28,121 bases of DNA from Anaerolineae bacterium. Lineage in GTDB: Bacteria; Chloroflexota; Anaerolineae; JAAYZQ01. Below the pieces are notes generated by a model that saw nothing but the letters and a program-made list of their open reading frames with translations, made no database searches and was not told where the DNA came from. The stretch is from the NCBI GenBank assembly GCA_016929795.1, contig JAFGIA010000381.1, positions 1 to 28,121 of the forward strand, given 5' to 3'. The translations under genes and the position numbers were made by a program. Position 1 is the stretch's first letter; every line of letters begins with the position of its first letter. Below are positions 7,783 through 15,841 of this stretch, piece by piece.

Positions 7783-8586
7783 ATGAAAGACATCGTGCGC
7801 CAAGTCGTGAACGTCCTTGCCACGATCGCCGTGATCGTGGTCAACACCCTCGCCAATGCGCTGCCGATCAACGGGCAGACCACGGGCGAGATCTCGGACC
7901 GGTTCGACGTCTATTTTGTGCCGGCCGGTTACGTGTTTGCCATCTGGGGCCTGATTTACATCGCGCTGCTCGCCTTTTCGATCTATCAGGCGCTGCCCGC
8001 GCAGCGGACGAACCCGCGGCTGCGGCGTGTGGGCTATCTCTATGCCCTGAGCTGTGTGGCCAACATCGCGTGGCTCCTTTTTTGGCACTATGAGTACTTT
8101 TGGTGGACGCTCGTCGCGATGTTTGCCCTACTCGTACTCCTGATCTTGATCTACCTCCGCCTGCGCACTGGCCGTCTGCGCGTGCCTGCGGCCGAGACGT
8201 GGTGCATACGCGTGCCGTTCAGCATCTACCTGGGCTGGATCACGGTTGCGACGGTGGCCAACGTCACGTCGGTGCTCGACTGGGCAGGGTGGAACGGCTG
8301 GGGGATCGGCGAGGCGGCGTGGGCCGTGATCATGCTCATCGTGGCCGCGGTGGTCGCGGTGGCGATGAGCCTCGACAGGGGCGACGTGGCGTTCGTGGGT
8401 GTGATATCCTGGGCATTCATCGGCATTGCCGTGAAACAGTCTGACACGCAACTGGTGGCCACGACCGCCGCGATCCTGGCGCTGGCCGTGCTGCTGACGC
8501 TCGTGGTCGGGGTGCCGCGCGCCCAGAATCGTATGTATGACGCCACGCCAGTGCGCTCCGCGGCGGCGACGCGCGAGCGATGGTAA
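7783..8586 (+). CDS. TspO/MBR-like tryptophan-rich membrane protein
   Basis: A 267-residue integral membrane protein with about seven hydrophobic segments. The stretch VPAGYVFAIWGLIYIALLAF near residues 46-65 and the later WLLFWHYEYFWWTL are typical of the longer bacterial relatives of the TspO tryptophan-rich sensory protein. Those bind tetrapyrroles or similar ligands in characterised members; the ligand here is unknown. The ATG at 7783 has a strong AAGGAGGG site. The following small gene begins 10 bases after its stop, so they are probably in one transcript. Confidence 0.8.
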   Translation: MKDIVRQVVNVLATIAVIVVNTLANALPINGQTTGEISDRFDVYFVPAGYVFAIWGLIYIALLAFSIYQALPAQRTNPRLRRVGYLYALSCVANIAWLLFWHYEYFWWTLVAMFALLVLLILIYLRLRTGRLRVPAAETWCIRVPFSIYLGWITVATVANVTSVLDWAGWNGWGIGEAAWAVIMLIVAAVVAVAMSLDRGDVAFVGVISWAFIGIAVKQSDTQLVATTAAILALAVLLTLVVGVPRAQNRMYDATPVRSAAATRERW

Positions 8587-8596
8587 AGTTCCTGCC

Positions 8597-8980
8597 GTGA
8601 ACGATTTCAAGCACGCACAAGCGCTGCTCCACGAATTCAAGGGCAACAACTACCTGCATGGATTCGACGTGCTGCCCGACGTGGGGCAGGTGGCCGCGCC
8701 GTCCGGCGCGACAGCAGCCCTGGTGCGTGGCACATTTCCCGGGAGCGATGACTATGTGCGCACCATCAGCCAGTCACTGGAGCGTGCCGGGGTTGCCGTG
8801 GTGGCGGAAATCAAGGGGGCGCGCCCGAATGCACCGCGCGAGGACGACGTCCTGAGCCACGGGCGGGCCGTGGCCATCATGAACCCTTACTACAGCGTGC
8901 TCTTTGCGCCGGCCATCCAGGACCCGCTGCGTGCGGTCGGTGCGATCGAAGCTGTGCCGACGATCAACCCTGGCTGGTAG
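8597..8980 (+). CDS. Remnant of an iron-containing alcohol dehydrogenase (internally shortened)
   Basis: A 127-residue frame from GTG at 8597. Its first 87 or so residues (LLHEFKGNNYLHGFDVLPDVG, then GTFPGSDDYV, then GARPNAPRED) look like the N-terminal nucleotide-binding part of iron-containing alcohol dehydrogenases, which are about 380-430 residues long. The next stretch, LSHGRAVAIMNPYYSVLFAPAIQ, resembles the middle region that carries a metal-binding histidine. The cofactor-binding GGGS loop between them and the C-terminal helical domain are missing. I infer an internal deletion plus loss of the 3' end. No good ribosome-binding site is seen. The assignment rests on remembered family patterns. 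The alternative is an unrelated small protein. DUF4416 follows after 9 bases. Confidence 0.55.
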   Translation: MNDFKHAQALLHEFKGNNYLHGFDVLPDVGQVAAPSGATAALVRGTFPGSDDYVRTISQSLERAGVAVVAEIKGARPNAPREDDVLSHGRAVAIMNPYYSVLFAPAIQDPLRAVGAIEAVPTINPGW

Positions 8981-8989
8981 GCTGCGACC

Positions 8990-9520
8990 ATGGGAACGGC
9001 CAAGCAGGTGCAGCCGGCCAAGCTGGTGATCAGCCTATTGGCGGCGGACGTGGCGCTGCTGGATCGAGTGCGTGAGGCGCTGGAGAGATTGTATGGTCCC
9101 GTTGACTTGATGAGCGATCTGCTGCCCTTTGATCACACAACCTACTACGAGGCCGAGTTCGGCACGGGGCTTCAGAGGCAGATTGTCACCTTCGAGCGGC
9201 TGATCGATCCGGCCAGGCTGCCCGAGATCAAGCTTCAAACGAACGAGATCGAATGGTCGCTCGCCAAGGGCGACAGGCGAGTGGTGAACATCGACCCCGG
9301 CTACGTCTCGCTCGGCAAGCTCGTGCTGGCGACGACCAAGGATCACGCGCACCGGATCTACCTGGGGCAGGGCATCTATGGCGAAGGGACACTCACCTAC
9401 CAGCGCGGCCGCTTTCGCCCCTGGCCCTGGACCTACCCTGACTATGGAAGTGACGAGTATTGTGCGCTCGTGGGACAGATCCGAGAGAGGTACAAGGAGC
9501 AACTGAAGTGTGAAACGTGA
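8990..9520 (+). CDS. DUF4416 family protein
   Basis: A 176-residue cytoplasmic protein of the DUF4416 family, recognised from the opening PAKLVISLLAADVALLDRV and from the block NIDPGYVSLGKLVLATTKDH followed by RIYLGQGIYGEGTL. The family has no established function. The length is normal. It starts 9 bases after the preceding frame and is the last gene of the 7783-9520 cluster. Its stop codon lies inside the left arm of the 9516-9558 inverted repeat. Confidence 0.85.
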   Translation: MGTAKQVQPAKLVISLLAADVALLDRVREALERLYGPVDLMSDLLPFDHTTYYEAEFGTGLQRQIVTFERLIDPARLPEIKLQTNEIEWSLAKGDRRVVNIDPGYVSLGKLVLATTKDHAHRIYLGQGIYGEGTLTYQRGRFRPWPWTYPDYGSDEYCALVGQIRERYKEQLKCET

Positions 9521-9558
9521 TGCGTGATGTGTGAACAGATCGCGCATCACGCATCACG
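9516..9558. repeat. 14-base perfect inverted repeat at the end of the DUF4416 gene
   Basis: CGTGATGCGTGATG at 9516-9529 pairs perfectly with CATCACGCATCACG at 9545-9558 around a 15-base loop. Each arm is itself a tandem of GTGATGC-like units. It overlaps the DUF4416 stop codon and may act as a 3'-end stabiliser, but no T tract follows. Confidence 0.8.
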
Positions 9559-9621
9559 GAACCAACACGCGCGTGACGGCGTCTTGGGATTGTGGAAGCA
9601 AGTATCATCTCAATAAAGGGG

Positions 9622-9664
9622 GGGAGTTGGGGTGCGTGCGGTGCCCGCACACACCCCAGCCCCC
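9622..9664. repeat. GC-rich hairpin upstream of the DUF4139 gene
   Basis: TGGGGTGCGTGCGG at 9628-9641 pairs with CCGCACACACCCCA at 9645-9658 with one mismatch and a three-base loop. An outer GGG/CCC stem (9622-9624 with 9662-9664) extends it across a small internal loop. It lies about 40 bases before the DUF4139 start. It could terminate the upstream transcript or shape the leader; there is no T tract on the plus strand. Confidence 0.6.
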
Positions 9665-9706
9665 GATGATTGAGCAGATATGGAAGCAAGACATGAGGAG
9701 GGAAAA

Positions 9707-11194
9707 ATGGCAAAAAAACGATGGGTGGTGTGGATCGTGCTGGCGGTGGTGACACTGGCGACTGCGGGGGTAGCGGCAGCGTGGTCGGGCACCGGGCGCG
9801 GGGTGAGCGCTGCGCCGGAGGCGACCCAGGAGACGGCCCAGGAGACGGACGTGGAGCTCGCCGTCTACAACCAGAACCTGGCGCTGGTGAAGGAGCAGCG
9901 GCAGATGACGCTGCAAGCAGGGCTGAACGAGGTGAGGTTCGTCGACGTGGCAGCACTGATTGACCCGGCGAGCGTGCATTTCGAGTCGATGACAGACCCG
10001 GACGGCACAGTAGTGGTCGAGCAGAATTATGAATACGACGTGGTGGGCACGGCCAAGCTCCTGCAAAAGTATATCGACCAGGAGATCGCGGTGGTGACCG
10101 AGGACGGGCAGGAGTACGTCGGCACGCTGCTGAGCGGCGCGGAGGACGTGATCTTGGAGGCTGCCGACGGGCAGGTGACGGTGCTCAAGCTGGGGCAGAT
10201 CAAAGAGTTTGCCTTCCCGGCACTGCCCGACGGGCTGATCACGCGCCCGACGCTCGTGTGGCTGGTCGAGTCGGCCGCGGGAGGTAGCCAGGATGTGGAG
10301 GTGACGTACCTGACGAACGGCATCAACTGGGCGGCCGACTATATCGTGGTCCTGTCAGCCGATGAGACGAGCCTCGATCTGAATGGGTGGGTGACGCTCG
10401 ACAACCGGAGCGGCACGGCGTACGAGGATGCCAAACTGAAGCTGATCGCAGGCGATATTCACCGCGCGCCAACCGACGAGTACGCAGTAGCGAAGGACAT
10501 GTTCTACGAGGCGGCGCCGACAGGCGCGGTGCAGGTGGAGGAGCGCGCGTTTTTTGAATACCACCTGTACGAGGTGCAGCGCCCGGTGACCGTAAAGGAT
10601 AACCAGACCAAGCAGATCGAGTTCGTAACGGCGGTGGGTGTGCCGGCGAGCAAGTTCTTTGTGTACGACGGCGCGCAGATGAGCTACTACCCCGCCTACG
10701 CCCCGCTGGACGATCCCAGCTACGGGACCAGCTCGAACACCAAGGTGATGGTCATGGTCGAGTTTGAAAACGGGGAGGAGCAAGGGCTGGGTGTGCCACT
10801 GCCGAAGGGGGTGCTGCGCGTGTACCAGCAGGATGTGGACGGGTCGACGCTGCTGGTGGGCGAGGATTCGATCGACCACACGCCGAAGGACGAGCAGGTG
10901 CGCCTCTACGTCGGCGACGCGTTCGACATTGTGGGCGAGCGGGTGCAGACCGATTTCAAGGCCGAGTACGACGACGACTGGATGGAAGAGACGTTCCGGA
11001 TCACGCTGCGCAACCACAAGGACGAGGACGTGGAGGTGCGCGTGGTGGAGCACCTCTTCCGGTGGAGTGCGTGGACGATCCTCGACGCCAGCCACGAGTT
11101 TGACAAGATGGATGCGCAGACGATCGAGTTTCGCATCCCGGTGGAGGCGAATGGGGAAGTGGAAGTGACGTACACGGCGCGGTACGAGTGGTAG
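9707..11194 (+). CDS. DUF4139 domain protein, membrane-anchored or secreted
   Basis: A 495-residue protein with an N-terminal hydrophobic segment (about residues 5-24, after MAKKR) that is a signal peptide or anchor, so the bulk lies outside the membrane. The mature part starts DVELAVYNQNLALVKEQRQM and continues into beta-rich DUF4139 sequence (TYLTNGINWAADYIVVLSAD, then WVTLDNRSGTAYEDAKLKLI). It ends in a beta-sandwich-like tail. Function is unknown. The ATG at 9707 was preferred to the in-frame ATG at 9680 because GAGGAGGG lies immediately upstream of it. The STAND NTPase gene starts 37 bases after its stop without a visible promoter. Confidence 0.85.
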   Translation: MAKKRWVVWIVLAVVTLATAGVAAAWSGTGRGVSAAPEATQETAQETDVELAVYNQNLALVKEQRQMTLQAGLNEVRFVDVAALIDPASVHFESMTDPDGTVVVEQNYEYDVVGTAKLLQKYIDQEIAVVTEDGQEYVGTLLSGAEDVILEAADGQVTVLKLGQIKEFAFPALPDGLITRPTLVWLVESAAGGSQDVEVTYLTNGINWAADYIVVLSADETSLDLNGWVTLDNRSGTAYEDAKLKLIAGDIHRAPTDEYAVAKDMFYEAAPTGAVQVEERAFFEYHLYEVQRPVTVKDNQTKQIEFVTAVGVPASKFFVYDGAQMSYYPAYAPLDDPSYGTSSNTKVMVMVEFENGEEQGLGVPLPKGVLRVYQQDVDGSTLLVGEDSIDHTPKDEQVRLYVGDAFDIVGERVQTDFKAEYDDDWMEETFRITLRNHKDEDVEVRVVEHLFRWSAWTILDASHEFDKMDAQTIEFRIPVEANGEVEVTYTARYEW

Positions 11195-11231
11195 GGAGAG
11201 TCTGAAATATCCGCTTGGGCCGAGTGCCAGA

Positions 11232-13583
11232 ATGGAAAGACCAAGCCTGGCCGATCTGCGGCAACAACTGGATACAATCGACGATGCAGAGCTAGAGTCG
11301 CTGTGCCTGGGCCACTTTGTCAGTGTGTACGACAAGTTCAGCCGGGGAATGCGCCGCGATGAAAAGGTCACGCTGCTGCTCGATCACTGTCGGCGGGACC
11401 CAAGCGGCCTGGAGATCGAGCGACTGGCAAAGTTGAGCCGGGCCAGGAGAGAGGAACAGGGCAGGTCGGCAGGCGCCCCCTTCATGGTCCCTGTGGATCG
11501 TGTCTCTTTTGTCGGCCGGGACAAGCAGGTGGGGGAATTCTGCGAGGCGATAGTTCATTCGCCGAGAACAATCTATTGCCTGGTCGGCATGGGGGGCGTG
11601 GGCAAGACGGCACTGGCCAAGCAAGTAGCGCGCCGACTGAACGGCCATTTCACCGATGGGGTGTTGTGGGCAAACGTCGCCCGCAGCGAGGCGCTGTCTA
11701 TCCTGGATAGCTGGGCTGCAGCCTATAAACGAGACTATACCGGGTTACGCGACCTGGAAAGCCGGGCGGCAGCAGTCCGCGACTTGCTGGCCCACAAAAA
11801 GGTGCTGGTGATCCTGGACGATGCCCAGAGCGTGGAAAAGGTATGGCCACTCCTCCCTGGGGGCGAGCAGTGCACTGTGCTGGTGACCACTCGAAGCCGC
11901 GAGGTAGCTGTGGCCCTGAATGGCTATGAATATCCTCTGGCGCCATTGGCTGCGGAGGAAAGCCACCAATTGCTGGCCCAAATCCTCGGCCAGCACAGGC
12001 TGGAAGCCGAAAAAGAGTGCGCTGGCGAGATCTGCCAGCTTCTGGGGAATCTGCCTCTGGCGGTCGAGATCGCCGCCCAACGCCTGGCCTCTCGCCACCG
12101 CTGGCGGCTGGCCGACCTTGCAGGTCGGCTACGGGATGAAAAGAGCCGGCTAAACGAGCTCAGGATCAGCGACCGGGAGGTGCGGGCTTCCTTCGTGGTG
12201 AGCTGGGAGGCGTTGGACGCGCCGCTGCGCCGGAGCTTTGCTTTGCTGGCCATATTTGGTGGGCGTCCCTTTGCCACGCCCGCCTTTTGCGCTGTGGCGG
12301 AAGTGGATAACGACACAGCAGAGGACTCTCTCGCAGAGCTTGTGGCTTTGTCTCTGCTGGCGGAGGAGGGCGACATCTGTTATCGACAGCACCCACTGCT
12401 GGCCGATTTTGCGGCCGAATGCCTGGGGCAGGACGAGACCGCCTACCTCCGCATGGCTTGCTACTACCAGGACTATGCCCAACAGCACCAGCGCGACTAT
12501 GCTGCCCTCGAAGAGGAGTGGGATAACCTGTCGGCCGGCATGAGGACGGCGTATGAGAATAAGAGATGGCAACTGGTCCTGGACTATTCCGGGGCACTGA
12601 CGGATGCCTGGTTTGCTCGGGGGCATTTTGCCGAGGCGCGGCAGGGCTACCAGTGGGCCGGCGAGGCAGCGGAGGCAATGGTGGATCGCCAGATGCTAGC
12701 CTCTCGCCTCCTCCAGTGGGGCCGTGCGTGCATCGAGCAGGGCGATTATGCCGAAGCCAAAGAGCATCTATCTTGCAGTCTCCAGATCTGCCAGGACTTG
12801 GGCGACCAGCGCAGAATCGCTGATGCACACTACCACCTGGGGCGTATTGCGATCGAGGAGGCTGACTTTGACCTTGCACAACAGCTTCTGGCCGAGAGCC
12901 GGCGGATTCGAGAGCAACTTGACGACCAATTGGGGGTGGCCGAGACACTTTTCAGGCTGGCTACGATATGCTACTATCGAGACGACTATGATGAATCGCA
13001 GCGACTTTTAAAGCAGGCGGTGAGCGTTCAGCATAGAAACGATCAGCGGGGCGCGATACGGACTCTGGGCCTGTTGGCCGACCTTGCGCTGGAACAACGC
13101 GAATATGATTCCGCACGACAACACTGCGAGGATGCACTGCGGATCTGTGAGGAGATTCATGAACGCGCCGAACGGGCTTCGATCCTCTATGTCTTTTCCG
13201 ATGTGAGCAGGCGGCAAGGCGACCTTCAGGGCGCGAGAGAGTACGCCGAAATGAGTCTGGAACTGTCCCGGTACACCGGCGATCGCAAGTCACAGGCGCA
13301 AATCCTCGACTACCTCAGCCGGATCTGTGCTGATTTGGAAGAGTACGACGCTGCGCGGCAGGTTGCAACCGAGAGTCTGCGCCTATGCCAGGCATTGCAG
13401 GATGAGTGGGGCATGGTCTACGTCATGCTCCACCTGGGTGATATCTACCAGGCCATGGATCAGATCGATCGGGCCAGCCAACTATGGCGAGAAGCCCTGG
13501 ACAGGGCGGAACAACTGGAACATCCCCTGCGCGAGTGGCTGTGGGAGCGGCTGGGCCTGGCATCTTCAGGCCCAGCCCGGTAG
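11232..13583 (+). CDS. STAND NTPase: death-like N-terminal domain, NB-ARC, TPR repeats
   Basis: A 783-residue signal-transduction ATPase with plant-NLR/Apaf-1 architecture. Residues 1-75 form a small helical domain with the spacing of bacterial effector-associated (death-like) adaptor domains. An FVGRD motif is at 93-97. The NB-ARC core has Walker A GMGGVGKT at 119-126, Walker B VLVILDD at 191-197, VLVTTRSR at 217-224 and a GNLPLA motif at 272-277. From about 440 to the end it is made of TPR-like helical pairs. In known relatives the TPRs sense a trigger, the ATPase oligomerises and the N-terminal domain recruits an effector. The ribosome-binding site is weak. It converges with the metallopeptidase gene. 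Local GC is uneven, which suggests transfer. Confidence 0.9.
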   Translation: MERPSLADLRQQLDTIDDAELESLCLGHFVSVYDKFSRGMRRDEKVTLLLDHCRRDPSGLEIERLAKLSRARREEQGRSAGAPFMVPVDRVSFVGRDKQVGEFCEAIVHSPRTIYCLVGMGGVGKTALAKQVARRLNGHFTDGVLWANVARSEALSILDSWAAAYKRDYTGLRDLESRAAAVRDLLAHKKVLVILDDAQSVEKVWPLLPGGEQCTVLVTTRSREVAVALNGYEYPLAPLAAEESHQLLAQILGQHRLEAEKECAGEICQLLGNLPLAVEIAAQRLASRHRWRLADLAGRLRDEKSRLNELRISDREVRASFVVSWEALDAPLRRSFALLAIFGGRPFATPAFCAVAEVDNDTAEDSLAELVALSLLAEEGDICYRQHPLLADFAAECLGQDETAYLRMACYYQDYAQQHQRDYAALEEEWDNLSAGMRTAYENKRWQLVLDYSGALTDAWFARGHFAEARQGYQWAGEAAEAMVDRQMLASRLLQWGRACIEQGDYAEAKEHLSCSLQICQDLGDQRRIADAHYHLGRIAIEEADFDLAQQLLAESRRIREQLDDQLGVAETLFRLATICYYRDDYDESQRLLKQAVSVQHRNDQRGAIRTLGLLADLALEQREYDSARQHCEDALRICEEIHERAERASILYVFSDVSRRQGDLQGAREYAEMSLELSRYTGDRKSQAQILDYLSRICADLEEYDAARQVATESLRLCQALQDEWGMVYVMLHLGDIYQAMDQIDRASQLWREALDRAEQLEHPLREWLWERLGLASSGPAR
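13551..13575. terminator. Hairpin at the convergent ends of the STAND and metallopeptidase genes
   Basis: CTGGGCCTG (13551-13559) pairs perfectly with CAGGCCCAG (13567-13575) around a seven-base loop. It is inside the last codons of the STAND gene and 17 bases from the stop of the convergent gene. No T tract is present, so termination is only a suggestion. Confidence 0.35.
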
Positions 13584-13591
13584 GCCGGTCA

Positions 13592-14905
13592 CTATTTCTT
13601 CCAGCGGCCGTTGCCTTTGGTGATCCAACCGCTGGCGATCAGTATCTCCAGCCAATCCTGGACAGGAATCTGCTCAGGGAGTGGTCCACCATCGAAGAAT
13701 CGTTCCCGTACCCAGCGTTGCCATAGGTCATCAGCCGGGGCGGCGCGAACTTGCGGGCCAGCCTTGTAAGCAGCGATCAGTGCCTCGATCTGCCCGCCAA
13801 AATCAACGTACAACTTCTCTAGCGCTGCGATCTCCTCTGCCATCTGTCTTTCCTCAGAACGGCCCGGCGGGAGAGCCGTACACCAACGGTGGGGGACAAA
13901 CTTATCGGTATGCAGCGCCAGTTCGAGTGTACATCGTACAGCAGTCTCCAGGTCTCGGCGCACTGGATCGAGCCCGTCGATCTGATGCGGAGCTGCTAGA
14001 AGCGACTGCCTGTCCTCCCAGATATCCTCCAATATCCCAGCCCAATCAGGCCAGGGCAGGTCTGACGATCTGAGCACTTGGTGGTAGATATCTGGACGCA
14101 AGCAAGGCACCGGATGCTCTCCGTCATCCTTGACAAAGTGATCTTGGCAATTCTCGAGCTGTATATCCTGGCAGTCGAGCGCAATGACCGGGCCGGCGCA
14201 TAGACAACCATAGACATCGGCAAAGATTTCGTCTATCCAATCCCTGCAGGGCGAGTCTTCCAGATTCGGATCGGTTTCGAATTTGCTTTTGAGGATGTCG
14301 AGAATGTACTCCTGTGTCCCACCCACATCGACCTTGCCATGATGAAACACATAATGGCCGACTTCGTGAGGAATGGCAAGATAGTCGCGGGGAACGCCGA
14401 CGGCCGTAAGAGGAATGCCGATCAGCGCTACGTCGGCATAGGGAGTGACCCGGATGTTGGCAGATTTTTGAAAGTAGGTGACAACTGGTGTATCAGGCAC
14501 CAGTCTACCATCAATTGCCGGTTTCAGAGCGCGCCTGGCCAAAGCGTCGGCTGTGTCCAGCCCTTTTTTCAGATCATCTGGCCACAGGCTGCGCTGGGTG
14601 GCGGCCCAATTGATGGTTTCGAGATCGTACAGAATCTGAGCTATGATCGTGTGAAGGGCATACTCGGGGGGATAGCGTTTGGACAGCGTGAACTTGACAG
14701 GCTGTGTGCCCTCAGAAAAGCCCCTGTAAAAGATGTTGAAATGGTTGAGAGTATCTGTCTCTGAGAAGCGGACCGCAAAGAGTTCCAGGCGCTTGACCAG
14801 GTCATCCAAGATCTCTTGGCCCTCAAACGATGGATATGATTCCCACATACCCAGAAGAGCGTCTATCGCCTTCCTCCGATCCTCCCAAACCTGGGTGGGT
14901 GCCAT
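13592..14905 (-). CDS. Putative zinc metallopeptidase (HEVGH motif)
   Basis: A 437-residue protein of no family I can name. Residues 180-184 are HEVGH, a complete HExxH zinc site followed by H188/H189. E226 in DEIFADVYG, 42 residues later, is a good third ligand of the gluzincin type. The motif set resembles ImmA/IrrE- and M48-like peptidases, but the flanking sequence is unlike them. The first 170 residues are mostly helical. The C-terminal 60 (WQRWVRERFF, then WLEILIASGWI) look like a small binding domain. No signal peptide is seen. AAAGGAG lies six bases before the ATG, and a near-consensus promoter drives it. It ends 8 bases from the STAND gene and has similarly low-GC patches. I infer an effector or partner role. 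Confidence 0.75.
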   Translation of the reverse strand: MAPTQVWEDRRKAIDALLGMWESYPSFEGQEILDDLVKRLELFAVRFSETDTLNHFNIFYRGFSEGTQPVKFTLSKRYPPEYALHTIIAQILYDLETINWAATQRSLWPDDLKKGLDTADALARRALKPAIDGRLVPDTPVVTYFQKSANIRVTPYADVALIGIPLTAVGVPRDYLAIPHEVGHYVFHHGKVDVGGTQEYILDILKSKFETDPNLEDSPCRDWIDEIFADVYGCLCAGPVIALDCQDIQLENCQDHFVKDDGEHPVPCLRPDIYHQVLRSSDLPWPDWAGILEDIWEDRQSLLAAPHQIDGLDPVRRDLETAVRCTLELALHTDKFVPHRWCTALPPGRSEERQMAEEIAALEKLYVDFGGQIEALIAAYKAGPQVRAAPADDLWQRWVRERFFDGGPLPEQIPVQDWLEILIASGWITKGNGRWKK

Positions 14906-14963
14906 CGTGCGCTCCTTTCTCAGTTGTCAAAGTGGTGATAGCGGATGTTGCTCGTCAATAATC

Positions 14964-14992
14964 ATTATATCAGGGAAGATAATGCCTGTCAA
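14964..14992 (-). promoter_or_regulatory. Near-consensus promoter of the metallopeptidase gene
   Basis: On the minus strand TTGACA (plus 14987-14992), a 17-base spacer and TATAAT (plus 14964-14969) match the sigma70 consensus exactly. The predicted leader is about 50 bases. Such strength suggests substantial basal expression unless an unseen repressor acts. Confidence 0.88.
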
Positions 14993-15042
14993 GCATCCGA
15001 CAGCACGCTGGGCCGGGCACGATTGGTTCCGCGATGGGACAC

Positions 15043-15071
15043 TTGCTCGCGCCGCCGGCTGGTGGTATAAT
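15043..15071 (+). promoter_or_regulatory. Promoter of the GreA/B-like gene
   Basis: TTGCTC at 15043-15048, a 17-base spacer and a perfect TATAAT at 15066-15071. It lies 64 bases upstream of the GTG at 15135 and is divergent from the metallopeptidase promoter. Confidence 0.7.
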
Positions 15072-15134
15072 GGACCTGGCCGCGGCAGAACTCGGGCGAG
15101 GTGGATGCAGAACCAGGATGGAGCATAGACGCGC

Positions 15135-15641
15135 GTGAGCAAGCACCCAGGATCGAAACGCTGGACAAGGGAAGAGTGGGAAGCCCTGCTTGAAGAGGAG
15201 CGCCGTGCAGAGGCGGCCCGGCCGCCGGTCGTCGCCCTCGGGGCACGGGTGCAGGTGGAGCTGGTTGACGAGCTAGGGGGGGTAGAGGCGCTCGACCTGG
15301 CGCTGGTACCCGACGCCGATGCCGACCTGGCGCGCGGGTTTTTGGGACAGGGCACGCCGCTAGGCAGGGCGATCGCCGGACAGCGGGCCGGCACCACCCT
15401 GCCCTACAAGCAGGGCGACATGGCCGAGGTGCGTATCCTATCCGTAGTTCCAGACGATGTGCCCGATACCGGCGCCGCTGCGAAGCGACAGGCAGTCATC
15501 CAGCAGGCCGTGGAGCGATCCGAAATCCAGGACATCGCACGGCTGGCGCTCACCGTTGACGTCAAGTGGGGCGCCTACGACCCCAACGGCATCCTGCCCG
15601 GTGACGAGGAGCCGTCGGCCCCGCCCAAAGGCGTGGCGTGA
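15135..15641 (+). CDS. GreA/GreB C-terminal-domain protein
   Basis: A 168-residue protein whose centre carries the GreA/GreB C-terminal signature: GTPLGRAIAGQRAGTT at residues 73-88, followed by a short strand region ending AEVRIL. The N-terminal coiled-coil finger of true Gre factors, with its acidic tip for transcript cleavage, is not present. In its place is a short charged helix (WTREEWEALLEEERRAEAA). It may bind RNA polymerase in the manner of Rnk-type proteins without cleaving RNA; this is inference. The GTG start at 15135 lies downstream of the 15043-15071 promoter. The 70 C-terminal residues are not recognised. Confidence 0.75.
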   Translation: MSKHPGSKRWTREEWEALLEEERRAEAARPPVVALGARVQVELVDELGGVEALDLALVPDADADLARGFLGQGTPLGRAIAGQRAGTTLPYKQGDMAEVRILSVVPDDVPDTGAAAKRQAVIQQAVERSEIQDIARLALTVDVKWGAYDPNGILPGDEEPSAPPKGVA

Positions 15642-15796
15642 TTGCCTGGCTGCCGCCACCTTCCTCACCATTCTGTTTTACGTCAAGAGCGCCGGCCCGG
15701 CGGCCTACACCCGCTGCGGGTGGTATCGAGCCGTCGCGATGGTCTTTATGTCTGTGGGCAGGGACAACGCGGACCCTGCATTGCCACACTGCACTT

Positions 15797-15825
15797 TTGA
15801 CAAACCATGCCCATGCTGGTAAAAT
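15797..15825 (+). promoter_or_regulatory. Promoter of tRNA-Glu
   Basis: TTGACA (perfect) at 15797-15802, a 17-base spacer and TAAAAT (five of six) at 15820-15825. The start of transcription would be about 10 bases before the tRNA. Confidence 0.85.
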
Positions 15826-15841
15826 GGGGACTGTACATCAA

